A stretch of 6,693 bases of DNA from Bacteroidia bacterium (GTDB lineage: Bacteria; Bacteroidota; Bacteroidia; Bacteroidales; P3), in contig BNXT01000080.1 of assembly GCA_025999775.1 (NCBI GenBank), positions 1 to 6,693 on the forward strand. The letters run 5' to 3'. A program made the position numbers and the translations under genes. Below are positions 1 to 6,020 of the stretch, piece by piece; the stretch's first letter is position 1, and each line of letters opens with the position of its first letter. The notes under the pieces are model-generated. The model did not search any database, was not told where the DNA came from, and saw only the letters and a program-made list of their open reading frames with translations.

Positions 1-1
1 A

Positions 2-265
2 CTGTTGAGGAGCGGTACTGCGATAGGCGCTTTGGTTCGTGAAGCTGAATATGCCCAATCGATACCAGATTTTATAAATAAATTGAGTATTGCGCTCAAA
101 GAAACGAATGAAACAGATTATTGGCTCATCTTATTGAAAGAAGGCGAATACATAGAAATTGATGTTTATTCATCAATTGTAGATGATTGTCAAGAATTAT
201 TACGATTATTAATAAGTAGCATAAAAACATCAAAGAAAAAACTAACAAAAAACAAAGAGCAATGA
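2..265 (+). CDS. Four-helix-bundle protein (23S rRNA intervening-sequence family), 5' end missing
   Basis: The frame is open from base 2 and ends at TGA 263-265. It encodes about 87 residues beginning LLRSGTAIGALVREAEYAQS and continuing DFINKLSIALKETNETDYWLILL. This is the hallmark core of the small four-helix-bundle family first noticed in 23S rRNA intervening sequences, which usually has about 115-125 residues. Roughly the first 30-40 residues should lie left of the window, so the TTG at base 5 is not the real start. The biochemical role of the family is not established. Such genes are common, scattered single genes in Bacteroidota. The lysine-rich tail (about residues 78-87) runs into an AT-rich repeat that supplies the stop codon. 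Nothing ties it functionally to the biosynthetic genes that follow. Confidence 0.85.
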   Translation: MLRSGTAIGALVREAEYAQSIPDFINKLSIALKETNETDYWLILLKEGEYIEIDVYSSIVDDCQELLRLLISSIKTSKKKLTKNKEQ

Positions 266-313
266 ACAATATGGAAATTATTGTTCATTATTCATTATTA
301 ATTATTCATTATT
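261..313. repeat. AT-rich interspersed repeat with 10-bp inverted arms, upstream of the first ketosynthase
   Basis: The bases aatgaacaat (261-270) and attgttcatt (280-289) are perfect inverted arms around a 9-base loop. They are followed by repeated ATTATTCATT units up to the ATG at 315. The same words recur at 1527-1554, 3811-3850, 4339-4353 and 5157-5217. The element supplies the stop codon of the upstream gene and fills the whole 49-base gap. I see no TAnnTTTG promoter in it, so the promoter of the first ketosynthase is unplaced. Confidence 0.75.
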
Positions 314-314
314 T

Positions 315-1541
315 ATGAGACGTGTAGTTATTACAGGAATGGGAATTTATTCCTGCATAGGTAAGAACTTGGAAGAAGTGAAAAATTCGTTGTACGAAGG
401 GAAATCCGGCATTGGAATTGACCCTGCTCGCACTGGATATGGCTATCGCTCACCCTTGACCGGCATTGTGGAACGTCCGACATTGAAAGGCGTGCTCGAC
501 CGGCGTTTGCGTATCGGACTTGCCGAAGAGGGCGAATATGCTTATATGGCAACTGTTGAAGCTATGCGCAATGCAGGAATTGATGAAAAATATTTAGAAG
601 ATAACGAGATTGGGATTTTCTATGGCAATGATTCTTCGGCAAAAGCGGTGATTGAAGCACATCAAATTGCCGTTGAGAAAAAGGATACCACGTTGATGGG
701 ATCGGGAGCTATTTTTCAGTCGATGAACTCAACCGTAACCATGAATCTCTCGACTATATTCAAATTGCGCGGGGTGAATATGACCATCAGCGCGGCTTGC
801 GCCAGTGGCTCCCATGCGATTGGTCTGGGCTATATATTTATCAAACAAGGTTTGCAAGACGTGGTTTTGTGCGGAGGAGCGCAAGAAACAAACTATCTTT
901 CGATGGGCAGTTTCGACGGATTGAGCGCCTTTTCCATTCGCACTGACGATCCGACCAAAGCCAGCCGACCTTTCGACAAGAATAGGGATGGCTTGGTACC
1001 TTCAGGCGGTGCGGCAAGCTTGATTTTAGAGGACTACGAACACGCCAAAGCGCGGGGCGCTAATATTATTGCCGAAGTGGTCGGCTACGGATTCTCTTCC
1101 AACGGCAAACAAATTTCGCAACCCAGCGATATAGGTTGTCTGATTGCGATGCAACGAGCTTTGGACGATGCAGGCGTTGCCGCTGCCGACATTGATTATG
1201 TCAATGCACACGCCACTTCCACTCCGCAAGGTGATGCCACAGAGGCTGTAGCGCTTGATACCCTGTTTGGAACATTCCGCCCGCTCATCAGTTCAACGAA
1301 ATCCATGACTGGACATGAGTGTTGGATGGCAGGCGCAAGTGAAATCATTTATTCCGTTTTGATGATGCAACATTCATTTGTGGCGCCAAACATCAATTTT
1401 GAAGAGCCGGATGACTATTCTCGCAACCTCAATTTGGCAACGAAAACTACAAACAAAAATATAGAATTGTTTTTGTCAAACTCCTTTGGGTTTGGCGGAA
1501 CGAACAGTGCATTGGTGATTAAAAAAATGAACAATGAATAA
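315..1541 (+). CDS. Beta-ketoacyl-ACP synthase (FabF/FabB-type ketosynthase), first copy
   Basis: This 408-residue condensing enzyme matches the usual FabF length of about 410. It starts MRRVVITGMGIYSCIG, the normal FabF-like N-terminus, so ATG 315 is a safe start. The thiolase-fold triad is complete: the nucleophile Cys162 in SAACASGSHA, His299 in NAHATSTPQGD, and His334 in KSMTGHECWMAGASE, with Lys329 before it. The C-terminal FGFGGTNSALV motif is present. By family it joins an ACP-bound acyl chain with malonyl-ACP in the cytoplasm. The ACP gene directly downstream (18-base gap) and a second ketosynthase further on fit aryl-polyene/flexirubin clusters, where paralogous synthases act on different steps or as partners. 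Which step this one serves cannot be read from the sequence. The last residues (MNNE) and the stop codon come from an AT-rich repeat. Confidence 0.93.
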   Translation: MRRVVITGMGIYSCIGKNLEEVKNSLYEGKSGIGIDPARTGYGYRSPLTGIVERPTLKGVLDRRLRIGLAEEGEYAYMATVEAMRNAGIDEKYLEDNEIGIFYGNDSSAKAVIEAHQIAVEKKDTTLMGSGAIFQSMNSTVTMNLSTIFKLRGVNMTISAACASGSHAIGLGYIFIKQGLQDVVLCGGAQETNYLSMGSFDGLSAFSIRTDDPTKASRPFDKNRDGLVPSGGAASLILEDYEHAKARGANIIAEVVGYGFSSNGKQISQPSDIGCLIAMQRALDDAGVAAADIDYVNAHATSTPQGDATEAVALDTLFGTFRPLISSTKSMTGHECWMAGASEIIYSVLMMQHSFVAPNINFEEPDDYSRNLNLATKTTNKNIELFLSNSFGFGGTNSALVIKKMNNE

Positions 1542-1554
1542 TGAACAATTAATT
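1527..1554. repeat. AT-rich interspersed repeat at the ketosynthase/ACP border
   Basis: This copy holds two ATGAACAAT words separated by GAATA and followed by TAATTA. It overlaps the last codons and stop of the ketosynthase and ends just before the ACP start. It belongs to the same word family as the copies at 261-313, 3811-3850 and 5157-5217. Confidence 0.65.
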
Positions 1555-1559
1555 AAAAT

Positions 1560-1808
1560 ATGAAAAGAGCAGAAATAGAAGACATTGTAAAAAACTTTTT
1601 AATTGAAGAAATCGAGGTTGAGGAGTCGGTAATTAAGCCTGAAGCGTTGTTGAAAAATGATTTAGGCATTGATAGTCTTGATTTTGTTGATATTGTTGTT
1701 CTCGTTGAACGTCATTTTGGATTCAAAATCAAGGCGGATGAAATGGCAGAGGTGCAGAACTTGAGTCAATTTTGCGATTATATAGAATCGAAAGTGAACA
1801 ATGGATAA
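1560..1808 (+). CDS. Acyl carrier protein
   Basis: This 82-residue acidic protein has the canonical phosphopantetheine site, LGIDSLDFVDIVV, with the attachment serine at residue 39 (codon AGT, 1674-1676). Length and helix pattern match type II ACPs: helix I at about residues 2-17, helix II starting at the DSL motif, and a C-terminal helix around NLSQFCDYIESK. It would carry the growing chain as a thioester in the cytoplasm and serve the ketosynthases, dehydratase, thioesterase and acyltransferase of this cluster. A start at 1560 gives MKRAEIEDIV, a normal ACP N-terminus. Its stop overlaps the acyltransferase start by one base (TAATG), which implies translational coupling. The C-terminal NNG comes from AT-rich repeat-like bases. 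It is probably cluster-specific rather than the housekeeping AcpP, because it lies inside the operon; this is inferred. Confidence 0.95.
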   Translation: MKRAEIEDIVKNFLIEEIEVEESVIKPEALLKNDLGIDSLDFVDIVVLVERHFGFKIKADEMAEVQNLSQFCDYIESKVNNG

Positions 1809-2704
1809 TGGAAAAGCGAAAGTGGACAGGAAAGACCGGCGGAAGCTTTTTAGGACAATGGGGACTCATTGCCCTGCTTAAGTTTTTTGACATTCGAGTG
1901 GGTTATGCCCTGATGTCGATAGTCATTCCTTTTTACATGATTTTTTCCGGTAAACACGCACGTGCTATTTATCATTATTTTCGTCGGCAATTCCATTATT
2001 CCCGATACTCATCGCTGATTTGGACGTATAAGAATCATTTCGCTTTTGGGCAAGTCATTTTAGACCGGTTCGCAGTTTATGCCGGAAAAAGAGATATTTT
2101 CGACGTGGAAATAGTGGGTTATGAACATTTTCTGAAATTAGCAGACGGAGAAAAAGGATGCATTATCGCCGGTTCGCATATTGGCAATTTTGAGATTGGC
2201 GGTTATTTTCTTCGTTCGGAAAAGAAAACATTCAAAGTGTTGGTTTATGCCGGAGAAACGCAAACCGTACAAAATAATCGCGCTAAAGTTTTGGGTAGAA
2301 ACAATATACATATCATTCCCATATTGCCGGATATGTCTCATTTATTTGCCGTCAATGTCGCTTTGCAAAATGGAGAAATCGTGAGTATGCCTTGCGACCG
2401 TCATTTAGGCTCTGCAAAAAGTGTGGAATGTGAGTTTCTGAACGGCAAAGCCGATTTCCCGATAGGCGCCTTTGCATTGGCTACTACTTTGGATGTCGAA
2501 ATAGTATCAATTTTTGTGATGAAAACAGCTACTAAAAAATACAAGCTGTATGTAAGACCTTTAACAATAGACACTAAAGAAAACGATACAAAGAGCGAAA
2601 AAATAGAACGTTATGTTCGCGCGTATGTGAAAGAGGTAGAATCCATCGTAAGGGAATATCCCGAACAATGGTTCAATTATTATGAATTTTGGAAAGATTG
2701 TTAA
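1808..2704 (+). CDS. LpxL/HtrB-like lysophospholipid acyltransferase
   Basis: The protein has 298 residues when begun at ATG 1808, which overlaps the ACP stop. An upstream in-frame ATG at 1772 would lie deep in the ACP gene and add 12 unlikely residues, so 1808 is preferred. A hydrophobic stretch at about residues 18-46 suggests an N-terminal membrane anchor. The catalytic HX4E motif of the lipid A late-acyltransferase family is seen as SHIGNFEIGG, with His124 and Glu129. A second conserved block, MPCDRHLG, follows about 80 residues later. The family transfers acyl groups from ACP to a lipid acceptor at the inner face of the cytoplasmic membrane. In aryl-polyene clusters such enzymes are thought to attach the polyene acyl chain to an outer-membrane-bound lipid. 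That role fits the adjacent ACP but is inferred. Housekeeping lipid A acylation is the alternative and is less likely inside this cluster. Confidence 0.9.
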   Translation: MEKRKWTGKTGGSFLGQWGLIALLKFFDIRVGYALMSIVIPFYMIFSGKHARAIYHYFRRQFHYSRYSSLIWTYKNHFAFGQVILDRFAVYAGKRDIFDVEIVGYEHFLKLADGEKGCIIAGSHIGNFEIGGYFLRSEKKTFKVLVYAGETQTVQNNRAKVLGRNNIHIIPILPDMSHLFAVNVALQNGEIVSMPCDRHLGSAKSVECEFLNGKADFPIGAFALATTLDVEIVSIFVMKTATKKYKLYVRPLTIDTKENDTKSEKIERYVRAYVKEVESIVREYPEQWFNYYEFWKDC

Positions 2705-2727
2705 TTAGCATTATTAATTGAATAAAC

Positions 2728-3816
2728 ATGAAACTGTTTCCCGCTTTAGAAAAAAGGTATTCCGCAGAGACTATGAAAGCCTTGGATGCTCAACGTTTGG
2801 CGCATGAAATAGCGTTTGGTCCTATTGTGTTTCAGGTGTCGCGACTGATGATAAAATTCGGTATCTTACAAATGTTGTTAGATGCCCCTAACGGATTGAC
2901 TTTAGAGGAAGTAACAGAAAAAACTAAACTTTCTCGCTATGCTGCTCAATGTTTATTGGAATCGTCGTTAACCATGGGAACGGTGCATTGCAAAGATAAT
3001 CGTTTTAAGGCATCCAAAGCAGCTTGGTTTTTACTCAACGACCGAGCAGTGAAAGTCAATATGGATTTCAATCACGATGTCAACTATTTAGGTTGGTTTA
3101 ACTTGGAAGAAGCCCTTCTAAATGGAAAACCCGAAGGATTGAAAGTGTTTGGCAACTGGCATACGATTTATGAAGGTTTATCCGATTTGCCCGAACAAGT
3201 GCAAAAATCATGGTTTGGTTTTGACCATTTCTATTCCGATAGTTCATTTGATGAAGCCTTGAAAATCGTTTTCGACCATCACCCGCCGGATACGCTGCTT
3301 GATGTTGGCGGAAACACTGGACGTTGGGCTTTGCGCTGTGTCAATTACAATGCGGAGGTGAAAGTTACTATCATGGATTTGCCACAACAATTGGAACTGA
3401 TGCGCAAGCAAACAGCCGGAGAACAAGGCGCTGACCGCATTTTCGGACATGGCGTGGATGTGTTAGACAAAGCAACGTCATTCCTGACCGGATTCGATGT
3501 GATATGGATGAGCCAGTTCCTCGATTGTTTCTCCGAAGAAGAAGTAACTGATATTCTCACTCGGGCGGCTGCGTCCATGAACGCGGATACCCGACTCTGC
3601 ATCATGGAGACATTATGGGACAGACAGCGATTTGAAACCGCCGCCTATTGCCTCACGCAAATTAGCTTGTATTTCACCGCATTAGCCAACGGCAACAGCA
3701 AAATGTATCATTCCGACGACATGATTCGTTGCATCAATGCAGCCGGATTGAAAGTGGAAGAAATTCATGACAGCTTGGGACAAGGACATTCGATTTTGGT
3801 GTGTAAGAAGCAATAA
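2728..3816 (+). CDS. SAM-dependent methyltransferase, plant-type O-methyltransferase fold
   Basis: This 362-residue protein has an N-terminal winged-helix/dimerisation region (about residues 20-105, with LTLEEVTEKTKLSRYAAQCLLESS as its helix-turn-helix-like part) and a C-terminal Rossmann methyltransferase domain. Motif I is LLDVGGNTGRWA (Asp192 to Ala201), and the acidic post-I motif is IMDLPQ (Asp217). In related O-methyltransferases a catalytic His sits in a LHDW-type motif. Here the aligned stretch reads WMSQFLDCFS, with Asp266 in its place, so the base may differ or the acceptor may not be a simple phenol. In aryl-polyene and flexirubin clusters a methyltransferase modifies the aryl head group, and I infer that role. 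The gap from the acyltransferase is 23 bases and holds no terminator, so the two are likely cotranscribed. The stop is followed by a repeat and an internal promoter. Confidence 0.88.
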   Translation: MKLFPALEKRYSAETMKALDAQRLAHEIAFGPIVFQVSRLMIKFGILQMLLDAPNGLTLEEVTEKTKLSRYAAQCLLESSLTMGTVHCKDNRFKASKAAWFLLNDRAVKVNMDFNHDVNYLGWFNLEEALLNGKPEGLKVFGNWHTIYEGLSDLPEQVQKSWFGFDHFYSDSSFDEALKIVFDHHPPDTLLDVGGNTGRWALRCVNYNAEVKVTIMDLPQQLELMRKQTAGEQGADRIFGHGVDVLDKATSFLTGFDVIWMSQFLDCFSEEEVTDILTRAAASMNADTRLCIMETLWDRQRFETAAYCLTQISLYFTALANGNSKMYHSDDMIRCINAAGLKVEEIHDSLGQGHSILVCKKQ

Positions 3817-3850
3817 GCAATGAATAATTAACAATGAATAATGAAAAATG
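3811..3850. repeat. AT-rich interspersed repeat after the methyltransferase
   Basis: The words CAATAAGCAATGAATAATTA and ACAATGAATAATG run through the methyltransferase stop codon into the intergenic gap. This is the same family as the other AT-rich copies. It ends directly at the T tract of the promoter at 3852-3870. Confidence 0.65.
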
Positions 3851-3851
3851 A

Positions 3852-3877
3852 TTTTTTTTTGCTATCTTTGCACAATA
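3852..3877 (+). promoter_or_regulatory. Bacteroidota-type promoter before the dehydratase
   Basis: The -7 box TATCTTTG (3863-3870) fits the Bacteroidota consensus TAnnTTTG exactly and follows a run of nine T (3852-3860). A clear TTG/TTTG -33 box is not seen. Transcription would start near 3877, leaving a leader of about 37 bases to the ATG at 3914. It would give the second gene block (dehydratase to ketosynthase-like gene) its own transcription start, independent of the first block. Confidence 0.7.
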
Positions 3878-3913
3878 AAAAAGTTGCATTTGTAACTTGA
3901 ATGTGCGAGAATA

Positions 3914-4348
3914 ATGAACAATTTTGAGGCGATTGACATATTGGAGATTTTGCCGCAACGGTTGCCGTTTGTGATGGTGGATAAATTGTTGCACTTCGAT
4001 TTCGAGGCGACTCGCACGTCTTATGCTGTTAAAGCGGATAATATTTTTTGTAATGACGAACGGTTTACAGAATCGGGATTGATAGAAAATATTGCCCAGA
4101 CGTGTGCCGCTCGCATTGGCTACATCAACAAATATATCATGAAAAACACCATCAAGTTGGGATATATCGGCGCTATCCGCAATTTGGAAATCGTTCGTTT
4201 GCCAAAAATTGGCGAATTGTTAGTCACTCAAATTACTACGATAGAGGAAGTTTTTAAGATGACTTTGATCAATGCTACTATTAAGGTTGGCGAAGAAGTG
4301 ATAGTGGCTTGTGAAATGAAAATATCAAGTACAGACATTGAACAATGA
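3914..4348 (+). CDS. FabZ-like hotdog dehydratase, 3-hydroxyacyl-ACP dehydratase family
   Basis: The 144-residue single-hotdog protein matches FabZ in length and in its N-terminal signature. Its LPQRLPFVMVDKLL (residues 13-26) aligns with FabZ LPHRYPFLLVD. The central helix GLIENIAQTCAARIGY (residues 55-70) carries Glu58 at the position of the FabZ catalytic acid. The catalytic His of FabZ is replaced by Gln15. From memory, close relatives in Bacteroidota polyene clusters share this Gln, so it looks like a family trait rather than damage. The expected role is dehydration of 3-hydroxyacyl-ACP to build the conjugated chain, possibly with a partner that supplies the missing His. The stop overlaps the thioesterase start (ATGA). 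Codons 78-115 are repeated in inverted orientation at the right end of the window. Confidence 0.88.
   Translation: MNNFEAIDILEILPQRLPFVMVDKLLHFDFEATRTSYAVKADNIFCNDERFTESGLIENIAQTCAARIGYINKYIMKNTIKLGYIGAIRNLEIVRLPKIGELLVTQITTIEEVFKMTLINATIKVGEEVIVACEMKISSTDIEQ
4145..4258 (+). repeat. Left arm of a perfect 114-bp inverted repeat, inside the dehydratase gene
   Basis: I compared every base with the reverse complement of 6580-6693 and found no mismatch over 114 bp. The match breaks at 4259, and at 4145 it is limited by the window end. The arm codes for dehydratase residues 78-115, so this is the original copy and the right end is the duplicate. Confidence 0.97.
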
Positions 4349-4353
4349 ACAAT
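4339..4353. repeat. Short AT-rich repeat at the dehydratase/thioesterase overlap
   Basis: TGAACAATGAACAAT repeats the AACAAT word twice. The ATGA within it (4345-4348) is at once the thioesterase start and the dehydratase stop. Confidence 0.5.
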
Positions 4354-4827
4354 AAAAAAACCCGGAAAGTCCCGCAGGGACAACACTTTATTAACCGTGG
4401 GTTTCAACCTACGGTATTGAAAGCCTCCACAGAAATCAAAATCCGTTTCAACGAAGTGGATTCGATGGGTATCGTGTGGCATGGGTCGTATGCCCTTTAT
4501 TTTGAGGATGCGCGTGAAGCGTTTGGAAAAAAATACGGTCTGGCGTATCTGGATATTTTCGACAACGAGTATTATGCACCTTTGGTGGATTTGAAGTTTA
4601 GCTATAAACGTCCGTTGATTTATGGACAGACAGCGCGTGTGGAAGTTTCCTATCGCTATACTGAAGCGGCAAAGATTGTTTTTGATTACGAAATTTTTGA
4701 TACTGCCGATAATTCACTGGTGGCTACAGGCTCATCGACACAGGTGTTTTTAGATAAAAATTCACAGTTAGTGTGGACTAATCCGCCCTTTTATGAAGCG
4801 TGGAAACAAAAAATGGGACTGCTATGA
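4345..4827 (+). CDS. 4HBT-type acyl-ACP/acyl-CoA thioesterase with repeat-derived N-terminus
   Basis: This 160-residue hotdog thioesterase has the 4-hydroxybenzoyl-CoA thioesterase/YbgC-type active-site block EVDSMGIVWHGSYALYFEDA, with the catalytic Asp39 and with Trp45-His46. The rest (YKRPLIYGQTARVEVSYRY, then ATGSSTQVF) follows the usual strand order. By family it hydrolyses acyl thioesters in the cytoplasm; in polyene clusters it probably releases or edits ACP-bound chains. The conserved fold begins near residue 26 (KASTEIKIRF). The first 24 residues are encoded by a palindromic repeat (4361-4415) and are not part of the fold. ATG 4345 is the only in-frame ATG before Met41. A TTG at 4417 would give a family-like start without the extension, so the true start is uncertain. 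The gene overlaps its neighbours on both sides by ATGA. Confidence 0.88.
   Translation: MNNKKTRKVPQGQHFINRGFQPTVLKASTEIKIRFNEVDSMGIVWHGSYALYFEDAREAFGKKYGLAYLDIFDNEYYAPLVDLKFSYKRPLIYGQTARVEVSYRYTEAAKIVFDYEIFDTADNSLVATGSSTQVFLDKNSQLVWTNPPFYEAWKQKMGLL
4361..4415. repeat. Palindromic interspersed element encoding the thioesterase N-terminus
   Basis: Two hairpins lie side by side. GTCCC/GGGAC (4369-4373 with 4377-4381) has a 3-base loop. CCGTGGGTT/AACCTACGG (4395-4403 with 4406-4414) has 9 pairs including one G-T pair. The bases read GTCCCGCAGGGAC and later GTGGGTTTCAACCTACGG, wording I recall from interspersed repeats of Bacteroidota genomes; I have not verified this by a search. It is translated in frame as roughly TRKVPQGQHFINRGFQPTV. 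Confidence 0.7.
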
Positions 4828-6020
4828 TAGTTAGGATAGGCGATAATATTATCTCCGCACTGGGATTTACGACAGATGAGAACTACTCAGCTGTCAAATC
4901 CGGACGTTCCGGCTTGCGTCTTTACGATTCTTGTATGGATGTGCCGGAGCCATTTATCGCCTCTCTTATCGACAAAGAACGGCTGAACGATGACGTCTCT
5001 CGTCATTGCGTTGCGGGCGCCGACCCGCAATCTCCTAATTATACAGACCTCGAAAAAGCATCTATTTTATCAGTTCTATCCGCAAACAAAGAGGCGCAAA
5101 TTGACCTTGCTAATCCGCGTGTTTTGTTCATATTTTCATCCACAAAGGGAAATATAGAACAATTAACAATGAGGGAAGACAAAAATTATTCATTGTTCAT
5201 TGTTAATTATTCATTGTACTTATGGTATTCTGCACAATTGATTGCCGGCTATTTTAAAAATCCCAACACGCCGATAGTTGTTTCCAATGCTTGCATTTCA
5301 GGAGCTTGTGCACAAATCGCCGCTATGCGCGAATTGGAATCCGGAGTGTATGACTATGCCGTAGTCATTGGTGCAGATATGTTGTCCAAATTTATTATCT
5401 CCGGGTTTCAATCATTCAAAGCCTTATCGCCCGAACCATGCCGTCCGTTCGATGCACACCGCAACGGATTGAATTTGGGAGAAGCCGCTGCGACCATCAT
5501 TTATGCAAATACGGCATCGTGTAACGAGGGATTGCGGGACAAGCCCGCAATGACGAGAACCGTTGCGTTATTGCAAGGCGCTATCCGCAATGATGCTAAT
5601 CATATTTCGGGTCCATCGCGGACGGGCGAAGGCAGTTTTCGTGCGTTGCGCTCTATATTACAGGATGTTACGCCGGACGAAATTGCATTTATCAATGCCC
5701 ACGGCACCGCAACGCCTTACAACGACACTATGGAGGCTATTGCCATTGCGCGTGCCGGAGTGGACGCCGTTCCGGTGAACAGTCTGAAAGGCTACTTCGG
5801 TCACACCTTAGGCGCCGCCGGCGTTTTGGAAAGCATCATTTCCATACACGCTTTGTTGGACGATACTATCCTGCCGACACGCGGATTTGAAAACAAAGCG
5901 GAGGATTGCTCTCTAAATATTGTCAATCAAATAATGCCAACAAAAAAATCGCATTGCCTGAAAATGCTTTCCGGTTTCGGAGGTTGCAATGCAGCGCTAT
6001 TATTAAAAAAAACGGAATGA
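4824..6020 (+). CDS. Beta-ketoacyl-ACP synthase, second copy, carrying in-frame repeat insertions
   Basis: Begun at ATG 4824 (ATGA overlap with the thioesterase), the protein has 398 residues. An upstream ATG at 4800 would overlap the thioesterase needlessly. The triad is intact: Cys157 in VSNACISGACAQ, His293 in NAHGTATPYND, and His327 in KGYFGHTLGAAG with Lys322. The end, LSGFGGCNAAL, is the usual glycine-rich loop. The sequence differs strongly from the first ketosynthase, so it is a separate paralog, probably with another chain length or starter specificity, or a partner in a heterodimer. Three stretches look foreign: residues 59-71, 111-131 and 236-245 coincide with interspersed repeats, yet the frame stays open and the catalytic blocks are untouched. 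Whether these loops are tolerated in the folded enzyme is unknown. It is followed by an ATGA-coupled ketosynthase-like gene. Confidence 0.9.
   Translation: MIVRIGDNIISALGFTTDENYSAVKSGRSGLRLYDSCMDVPEPFIASLIDKERLNDDVSRHCVAGADPQSPNYTDLEKASILSVLSANKEAQIDLANPRVLFIFSSTKGNIEQLTMREDKNYSLFIVNYSLYLWYSAQLIAGYFKNPNTPIVVSNACISGACAQIAAMRELESGVYDYAVVIGADMLSKFIISGFQSFKALSPEPCRPFDAHRNGLNLGEAAATIIYANTASCNEGLRDKPAMTRTVALLQGAIRNDANHISGPSRTGEGSFRALRSILQDVTPDEIAFINAHGTATPYNDTMEAIAIARAGVDAVPVNSLKGYFGHTLGAAGVLESIISIHALLDDTILPTRGFENKAEDCSLNIVNQIMPTKKSHCLKMLSGFGGCNAALLLKKTE
4999..5035. repeat. GC-rich palindromic repeat inside the second ketosynthase, copy 1
   Basis: The element begins CTCGTCATTGCG (4999-5010) and contains the perfect hairpin TTGCGGG/CCCGCAA (5011-5017 with 5024-5030, 6-base loop). 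It ends AATCTCC. It is the inverse of the copy at 5530-5557 except for an extra TTGCG and a few loop changes. It is translated as SRHCVAGADPQSP. Confidence 0.8.
5157..5217. repeat. AT-rich interspersed repeat inserted in the second ketosynthase
   Basis: AATTAACAATGA (5161-5172) and TCATTGTTAATT (5197-5208) form perfect 12-bp inverted arms, with further ATTATTCATTGT words on either side of the second arm. It is the same family as the intergenic copies. Here it is read in frame as roughly IEQLTMREDKNYSLFIVNYS, between the STKGN block and the SAQLIAGYF helix ahead of the catalytic Cys. Confidence 0.8.
5530..5557. repeat. GC-rich palindromic repeat inside the second ketosynthase, copy 2
   Basis: ATTGCGGG (5531-5538) and CCCGCAAT (5544-5551) form a perfect 8-bp hairpin with a 5-base loop, followed by GACGAG. 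The reverse complement shares CTCGTCATTGCG and CCCGCAATC with the copy at 4999-5035. It is translated as GLRDKPAMTR. Confidence 0.8.

Noticed and set aside
261..289. Hairpin as a terminator of the four-helix-bundle gene
   Set aside because: The stem is almost all A/T and the same arms recur elsewhere, including inside a coding region, so it is better read as a repeat.
3244..3605. Two overlapping minus-strand open frames opposite the methyltransferase
   Set aside because: They are antisense shadows of a clear methyltransferase domain and resemble no family I recognise.
3881..3898. Small hairpin AAGTT/AACTT in the leader of the dehydratase
   Set aside because: Only five A/T-rich pairs with an eight-base loop; too weak to call a regulatory element.
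261..5557. The recurring short repeats as a CRISPR array
   Set aside because: Copies are kilobases apart, differ in length and orientation, and lack regular spacers.
5906..6016. Upstream extension of the ketosynthase-like gene to the ATG at 5906
   Set aside because: It would overlap 115 bases of the ketosynthase in another frame; ATG 6017 gives an ATGA junction like its neighbours and a family-like start.
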